Assembly: GCF_963675165.1 (NCBI RefSeq)
Contig: NC_087384.1
Span: forward strand, 6,497,182-6,561,181
DNA from: Halichondria panicea
Taxonomy: Eukaryota > Porifera > Demospongiae > Suberitida > Halichondriidae
Direction: 5' to 3'
DNA: 64,000 nt
The notes below the pieces were generated by a model. That model saw nothing but the letters and a program-made list of their open reading frames with translations, was not told the origin of the DNA and did no database searches. This document shows, in pieces, positions 57,607 to 64,000 of the stretch; the stretch's first letter is position 1, and each line of letters begins with the position of its first letter. The position numbers and the translations under genes were made by a program.

Positions 57607-57747
57607 TTGCGCAACGAGCCCTGCCCACTTTTCCTTGCAGCACGTGAGCATGCATTGACACGCCCACTTTCCACATGTACAAAATTCACCCACACCACAT
57701 TACCGTTGTCTGAACGTTTCAAAAGCGAGCATAGAGAAGTACATAAG

Positions 57748-58561
57748 ATGTCTATAGGGATCCCTATCAAGCTGCTGCACGAAGCAGAGGGTCACACAGT
57801 AACTCTAGAGACGCTAACTGGTGAAGTGTACAGGGGAAAGCTATTGGAGGCAGAGGACAACATGAACTGTCAGATGCAGAACATCACTGTCACCTCTCGT
57901 GATGGCAGATCCACACAAGTGGAACAGATCTTCATAAGAGGAAGTATGATTCGATTTTTCATTCTACCGGACATGCTTAAGAATGCGCCGATGTTTAAGA
58001 ACATGAACAAAGGAGGCAATGCTGCCAAGGCCACTGCCAGACAAGGTACGGTATTAAAACGGTGTGCGTAGGTACGGCTAGGCTGATGATGTTGATGTAT
58101 GGTATAGGTAGAGTGTGTGCAGTAGTATCTTATTTATTGACTAAGAAGGAATTTATGCAGGCTTAGGATTGGTAGCCGTTCATTAATTATGCTAGCCACC
58201 AGAGTTGTGTTTTTCACTTACAATACTCATATACGCAGAGGAGATCCGACATGCGTGCACGAATCACTACAAGTTCAGGGTCACGTGATAACGTCCAGGC
58301 CGCAATGCACTGAACTTGTAGTGATTCGTGCACACGTGTTGGACCTCCTCTGCCATGTATGTGTAGACGTTGCTTCGTTTGTTTTGCACACAAAAATTGT
58401 TGCTGAAACTTCCTGTTACTTGTGTTTTGTTCTCCCTCACAACAGCTGCTGTCCGAGCAACGAGAGGTGGGCGTGGTGGATTCCGAGGAGGCTTCCGTGG
58501 TGGCAGGGGAGGATTTCACGGTGGTGGCTCGGGGGGGATGGGCGGACCCAGGAGACACTAA
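57748..58561 (+). CDS. SNRPD3: Small nuclear ribonucleoprotein Sm D3
   Basis: Two exons, 57748-58045 and 58446-58561, give 137 residues (human 126). The Sm fold is evident: [16 protein letters not shown], Sm1 with [19 protein letters not shown], Sm2 with [16 protein letters not shown]. The C-terminal tail is Gly/Arg-rich ([14 protein letters not shown]), a substrate type for symmetric arginine dimethylation before Sm-ring assembly. SmD3 is a core component of spliceosomal U snRNPs. The start lies 142 bases right of the family D transposon. The intron holds a foldback element. Very secure. Confidence 0.97.
58234..58354. mobile_element. Foldback element in SNRPD3 intron
   Basis: Arms of about 45 bases with few mismatches: GTGCACGAATCACTACAAG on the left and CTTGTAGTGATTCGTGCAC on the right, extending outward to CGCAGAGGAG / CTCCTCTGCC. 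Confidence 0.85.
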
Positions 58562-58775
58562 ACACTCACTAGGGTACAATGCGTATATACATCACTCTTC
58601 TGTTATTAAAGTTTTTTCCATGTATTGTTATTTACAATTTATGACTTGCAAAAATTAATTTCATTGTCACATGACTGTATTTGTCACATGACTGTATATA
58701 TTCTGATCGTAAAAGTTTTTCTTTGCTTCAACTGTTTAACAATGATATTAAAATGATATATAATATTATTAATGT

Positions 58776-59570
58776 TCACAAAGACAGTTCTTGTAGCAGA
58801 GATATGGCCTGTGATCTGTAGCCACCTCCGAAATGATTCCTGCAAGAGGGGAGGACGGAGGTCATTATTTTTTTGCTTTATAAAATTTTATATAGAGCAG
58901 AGGTGTATACCAACTAGCAGCTGAGAGCTAATATTAAAATAGCCGTAACAAAAAACAATATAATATATAATATAGGACAATATAATAATATAGTTATTGG
59001 CGTACCAGTGGTTCAAGTAATGGAAGAGAATGTACAGTTTGTGTCGAGTAGCAAATCCAGGTGATTTCGGAATTAACTTGTGATAAGCATCGTAAAACTT
59101 TCCGTCAAATCCACCAAACATTCTTGTAATGGCCAGATCAAACTCGTGATGACCATAGAATGATGCTGGATCAAACACCACTGCAGCGGAGAGATATGTA
59201 CTACATCAGAGTTGAGCAAATTATGCAATAATAAGAGTATCTTTGAACGGCTATAACTTTAATTCCGTTGGTCCAATAACGTTAATTTTATGATTTTCTG
59301 AAAGCTTAGAGAGAGTCGTTTTAGATAATGCGTTAAAATCAAAAGTCTACTTTTGGCCTGTTTTTGACACAATACCATGGGCTATATATAGCCCATGGTA
59401 TTTTCTCGAAAATAGAAAATTATGGCCAGTTCCAAATTTGGGATTTGAGCATACCACCTGAACGGGCTCCTTCTAAGTTTTCAGAAAATCATAAAATCGT
59501 TGAAAATAGATCATCAGAACTCTAGTTACAGAGCCAACTCTAAATGGAGGGGAGATAATAATTAAGTATA

Positions 59571-59611
<41 letters not shown>

Positions 59612-60550
59612 CATGTACCTGGGTAGTCGTCAGTCTCGTCAAAGTTGCCTGACCATAGATCACCGTGCAGCAGAGAAGGTACCACCTCCAAACCCTCAAA
59701 CATTGCTGGAATTTTCTGTTTCAACTTATCCAAGAGAATTCTGGCCTCCGTTTCACCACCACCCTAAGCAACAAACGTTAAATATTTTTTCCCTGCATTT
59801 GTGAGCGTAGGTACCTCTGTCAAGGCCACTTGTGGTTCCAATCGCTTGGTAATATAGAACTCCTGCAAAGCATACAGTTCGTGGAATTGAAAACACATTT
59901 TCACTCACAATCCAACTGTGTGTCCAGTGGTTAGGCATGGGAATGAGACCACAGGACGTGGGGCATGGGAATCCAAACTCTGATACAAACGCATCGGTCC
60001 CTCTAAGACTAATGTTGTGAAGATGCAGTCTGCAATTGTGAGACCAGTTGGAAGGATTTATTTAGTACATAAGTCTGCTGTTAATTTACTGACTTTGCAA
60101 GTTGCTCTCCCAATGATTCTTGATATTTCGATCGGCCTGTCATTTCCAAATGCTCCATTGCAAAGAACCAGCCACTACCAGAACCATCGGGGAATACCTG
60201 CACATCATATTATTATATTAGTGAGGTAGAGTAATTAGATTTGATAATTGTAGTTAGTACAACTACCTTGATTGGTTTGGGAACTGTGACAGTGTGGGTG
60301 CTGTACAGTGCATCTAGGCTGGCATACTCACCCTCAAACATCGATCTTGTCTATTGAATCACAAGCATCAGCTATGCAATTGAAAGTTGATAAAAATTTA
60401 TTTTACCTCTGGTTTTGTATTGTGCTTGATGAAGACAGTGCCATTGTCTGTTTGGTAGCTCCTGCCATTGCTGATGCAGCCTCCAGCAGCCACTCCTCCT
60501 CGTGCAGTCAGAGTGGTTGTGTGGAGAGATGTCCTCAGAACTTCCTCCAT
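58776..60550 (-). CDS. FN3K: Fructosamine-3-kinase / ketosamine-3-kinase
   Basis: Eight exons: 60550-60407, 60350-60267, 60197-60094, 60029-59909, 59862-59815, 59763-59619, 59180-59006, 58839-58776; 294 residues (human proteins 309). The family phosphorylates sugar-lysine adducts so that glycation is reversed. The P-loop [10 protein letters not shown] has the conserved Cys25 reported as a redox switch in this family. The catalytic loop is HGDLWSGN with Asp202 and Asn207; FDPASFYG supplies the metal-binding Asp220. The C-terminal [15 protein letters not shown] is typical. FN3K and FN3KRP are vertebrate duplicates, so the gene is co-orthologous to both. The donor after exon 3 is GTCAGT. Head-to-head with CENPJ. 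Confidence 0.94.
59230..59531. repeat. Foldback repeat family A, copy 3 (FN3K intron 6)
   Basis: Left arm TTTGAACGGCTATAACTTTA, centre ATGGGCTATATATAGCCCAT, right arm ending CTCTAGTTACAGAGC. The centre is a perfect palindrome. Confidence 0.9.
59575..59608. repeat. (CA)n microsatellite just past an FN3K donor
   Basis: On the minus strand it is a TG run starting about 10 bases downstream of the exon 6 donor. Confidence 0.9.
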
Positions 60551-60851
60551 GCTTCACTGGTCAGACCAGCCCCGCCCCCTTCCACAAAAAGCTCTCAAAG
60601 TGAGTGCAAAGGTTAATTTTGGCACATAAATTCAAAGAGACGTCCCCAAACACTATAAGAGTCTTCCCAAGCCCAGTATATCCTTCGTGTATATACTACC
60701 TGTAAGTGATATGTGGATATGTGAATTTTGTAGCAGACTGTACAATAATTCAACTATGTTGGATATTTGGGGAGAGGGGGTGTGGTCGTACTACCATCCA
60801 TTAGTCTTGCGGGCCATACACTTTATATTCCTGCAGGTTAAACGTATCAGG
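60551..60851. promoter_or_regulatory. Bidirectional promoter FN3K / CENPJ with probable CENPJ 5' UTR intron
   Basis: 301 bases separate the start codons. On the plus strand CTACCTGTAAGTG (donor at 60701) and TTCCTGCAG (acceptor ending 60837) would splice a leader exon to the CENPJ start exon. Confidence 0.55.
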
Positions 60852-61952
60852 ATGGCGACGATATCACCACCCCTAGCGACCAATCAGACGACGGCTAGCC
60901 TCCCCCTGTCGGCCGTGTTCCAACGACTGAGACAACTGAAGGCATGGCAACAACAACAGCAGGAGACTTTGCTGCATCAGCAACAAGAGCAGCTACTCAA
61001 GTTACGCAATGAACAGACCTACCAAAGAAATCAAGTATCCGACACTTCAGTGTGTAGCAACGAGAGGGGCCAGAGCAACTCACCCATTCAGGTACACCTG
61101 TGTATTGAATTAGGTTAAAAATAGCCAAAATTCACTCAGTAAATGTTATTTGCAGTTATTTGAAGTAAATCTTAATCCACTGTTAATGCATAATTCTTAT
61201 AGGGGCAGGAGAGCCTTGCTATTGAGAGGTCTGAGTTGCCTGAGGATACGAACAAGCCTTCAGAGATGAGTGTAGACTACAGGGACGGTGGTGACCATGG
61301 CGATGGTGATGTCACTATCGAGTCAACTGGAGAGTGTGTGGATGAATCAGTATCAACTAGTCCAACTCAACGCAGTCCAGTAGATACAGTGGGTTTAGTA
61401 TAGCATCTGACATAGATCTGTCATCTAAATCCTGACATTGTAATTGTTTTTCGCCCTCTTACTTTATATGGTATCTTTGTGCTGCACCTCCCTGTAATAA
61501 GTTTTGTTTTGTTCCCACTCTCATAGGGTGTTCACATTGGAGGTACTGATGAGGACAGACCTATTAAGCCAGCACTTAGTGAGTTCACATGTGTGTGTGT
61601 TGTGGTGTGGTGTGGTGTGTTGTGGTGTGTTGTGTGGCTCATTTGGCAGCTGCTGTGTGTGCTGTGCTGGTACTCCCCTTTGTGTGTGTGCGTGTGTTCA
61701 TTATCATGTCTCTGTCTGTTACTGCTATTAGGGGTTGGGGCTGCCACCTGCTTTGATGAGTATGTGGAGGCGCAGTTGAGAGTACATCGAGTGAGAACTG
61801 TACTATAACGTGCATCATATCACAATACAATGTTGCTCTCTCTGTATTCAGTGTAGTAGTGTGTTATGCCCTTGATATGCTGCCAGCTTGGCATCCTGTT
61901 GTAGTCTCATTTGTACAGCCAGTGGTGTACCACTTACTTTATTATACTGCAT

Positions 61953-62030
<78 letters not shown>

Positions 62031-63767
62031 CCCCCAACCACCACCCTCCCCACAAGTCCACTGCATCACCTGCCCCTCAATCCTTCCTCAGGAGAGGCCA
62101 GGGTATCGCCAGATTCAATATGAAATCTAAGACAAAGAAATCTTCCACAAACATGACCAAATCACTTCATAAAAAGCAAGAACCTCCAACAACACTTCAT
62201 ATGCAGCATCAAGACCTCACTAAAATGGACTCTTTATCGTCAACTACACGCCCTGGACCGTGTGGGTCGGAGAATGGGCCACCATACTCTGAGAGGGTGT
62301 GTGTGAGGAAGGTGGCTAGAGGAGGGGACCAGTACTGCAGTGTGGAGTCTCTCAGTCAACTACACGTGAGTTGCATGGTTTGTACACTGATACACAGTAT
62401 CAAGAATAGAGTGAAATGTTTTATTTCTGAAATCCTACCTTTTAAACTCCGTCATTCAAAGCCCCCCCCCTAGGGGGTCATTCAAAGCTATTTACTAACC
62501 TCCTGCCCCCCCCCCACAGGACCTGCCACGAGAGAGCACTCCTACAATGATCAGATGCTCCAGTGAAGACTCGTTCATCGTCAGAAAGACTGAGAGGTCA
62601 AAGGTCAGTAGTAGCTTATAGCCGGTAAATATTCGGCCAATATTTTAGTTTAATACTCAGTCCCATGGGATCAATCATGCCATGAAGCATAATCGTCAAA
62701 TTACAAATCACCATTACACTGGGTTCTTTTTTCTCGTGCAGTGGGAAGAGGATGAGTTGCGGGAATTTGAGCTACTGGAACAAGCAGCTGCTGAATTATC
62801 TCTCCTGTCTCAGACGTCACAGAGTCACACCTCCACACATCACACACCGCCCACACCACAAGCACACAGTTCACAGCAATGGCTACCATCAATGTCACAC
62901 CATCACGACCGCCATACATCCGTTTCACAAATCGAAAACGACGATACAGATGATGAAATCGACACTTCCCTTCCATTCACATACCATCCTAGAGATGAGG
63001 ATGACCTTGCAATCAAGAGTGATAATGAACTAGACAATACTCTGAGGGCCTCACCTCCGCCCACCACCTCATCACATTATCCGCCCACTACCTCCTCACA
63101 TTATCTGCCCACCACCTCTTTACATCCGCCCACCACCACCTCACTTGCAGCTGGCATCGATTTCAATGATGAGGAATCTTGGGATAGTTTTAACAAATCA
63201 TCGCCGGAGAAAACATCGTTGCGACCTTTAGACTTTCCCGAAGAGGGGGGACAATATTTGACCTCTGCTGGTGGAAGCACTGAAGATTTATTAGAGAGAG
63301 GTGATTCCAGCTCTACAGTTGCTGGTAATATTGAACACAGATTTGACGATTTTGCTCAGCCAAGAGGGCCTATAATTAGTGGTTCTATTGGGAAAACTAC
63401 TGGCCCAACTATAATACACGCGTCAGCACCTCCTGAAAATCGCTTCTACCCCCAGCCATCGCCACGGAGACACGATTATCCTTGTTCTATCGATCCCTCG
63501 GACAAACCAATACCGCCTCCGTCCGTTCTCATATCGAAACTATTCCCAGCTCTTCGTAAAACAACTGTCAAACCTCCTCCGATCATACAAACACCATCGC
63601 CAGTACAGAGTGTAGATGGGGATAGTGGTAAGGGGTCCTCAGTGACCTCTGTGACCTCTATAATGGGGGACGAGTTGCGACTGAAGCTGGCTCAGTTGGA
63701 GACAGAGATTGATAGGTACAGGTATGAGAATGGCCGCCTCGAGAGACTGAGGAGGGAGAAGGAAGAG
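60852..63767 (+). CDS. CENPJ: Centromere protein J / CPAP (SAS-4) centriole assembly factor, N-terminal part
   Basis: Seven exons before the window edge: 60852-61091, 61203-61388, 61527-61578, 61732-61790, 62030-62365, 62520-62603, 62742-63767 (GTGGGT donor); 661 codons so far. CPAP controls centriole length by binding tubulin. Matches to the family: Gln-rich LKAWQQQQQETLLHQQQEQ helix, FDEYVEAQL, SFLRRGQGIARFN (the SAC/tubulin-capping element), WEEDELREFELLEQAAAEL, and the start of the coiled coil LKLAQLETEIDRYRYENGRL. The C-terminal TCP10/G-box domain must lie beyond 64000. Exon 5 follows a long CA run. Bases 63768-64000 look like the next intron. Confidence 0.92.
61955..62029. repeat. (CA)n microsatellite abutting CENPJ exon 5 acceptor
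   Basis: About 36 uninterrupted CA units ending in the acceptor AG; there is no separate pyrimidine tract. Confidence 0.97.
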
Positions 63768-64000
63768 GTGGGTACAATAACACTACATGTAACTAGGCTG
63801 TGATGTGTTAATATTACAAGTTTAAATTCTAGTTTTATATAGCATTGTAAGTGTAATATGTACATGTATAGTTATGCAGTAAACCTAATGCTACTGTGTG
63901 ATCAGCACTAGGCTTGTGAGTACAGTACATGTGCGGTAATAGTGTTTCGTCAGCATTGCAAGTGTGTGTGCAGTACTTCTAATGCTATTGTAGCAACAAT

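Noticed and set aside
1-64000. CRISPR arrays, operons or bacterial-type systems
   Set aside because: All tandem repeats seen are microsatellites, minisatellites or simple duplications without spacer structure; genes have spliceosomal introns throughout.

Overview
The window is nuclear DNA of an early-branching animal, most probably a demosponge. Genes are compact and intron-rich: I resolved 86 introns, nearly all GT-AG and often under 400 bases. Metazoan families (DEG/ENaC channels, a T-box factor, CNTD1, CENPJ/CPAP) sit beside a type II NADH dehydrogenase, an enzyme kept by several non-bilaterian animals but absent from vertebrates. AT-rich introns full of (CA)n microsatellites and small foldback elements fit this. 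The exact species cannot be read from the sequence.

Layout, left to right: 3' end of GTPBP4 (+); NDH-2 (+); cysteamine dioxygenase ADO (+); RAB34/36-type GTPase (-); RFC5 with a tRNA-His in intron 2 (-); a seven-helix receptor (+); CNTD1 (-); T-box factor (-); a roughly 4.8 kb gene-poor stretch with two orphan exon candidates; PI-synthase-like CDP-alcohol phosphatidyltransferase (+); INO80B (-); a disordered protein of unknown function (+); PPIE (-); a 1,337-residue disordered protein with taperin/phostensin-like motifs (+); beta-ureidopropionase UPB1 (+); two tandem intronless DEG/ENaC channels (-); a 1.1 kb terminal-inverted-repeat element; SNRPD3 (+); fructosamine-3-kinase (-); and the first part of CENPJ/CPAP (+), which runs off the right edge.

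These are mostly unrelated housekeeping genes, not an operon or a pathway. Four head-to-head pairs (RFC5/receptor, INO80B/unknown gene, PPIE/taperin-like gene, FN3K/CENPJ) share intergenic spaces of 121-343 bases and probably use bidirectional promoters. Exon models were built by hand from splice consensus, reading-frame continuity and remembered family conservation; exon lengths were checked to keep frame, but no alignment or transcript data were available.

Most unusual observations: a miniature-transposon family with 7-bp target duplications (two intact copies); several intron-borne foldback families present two or three times each; 13 acceptor sites lying directly against CA repeats; a Rab GTPase with the P-loop residue equivalent to Ras Gly12 changed to Pro and the catalytic switch II Gln changed to Ala; a tRNA-His with two A.C mismatches; and an intronless channel pair in an intron-rich neighbourhood.
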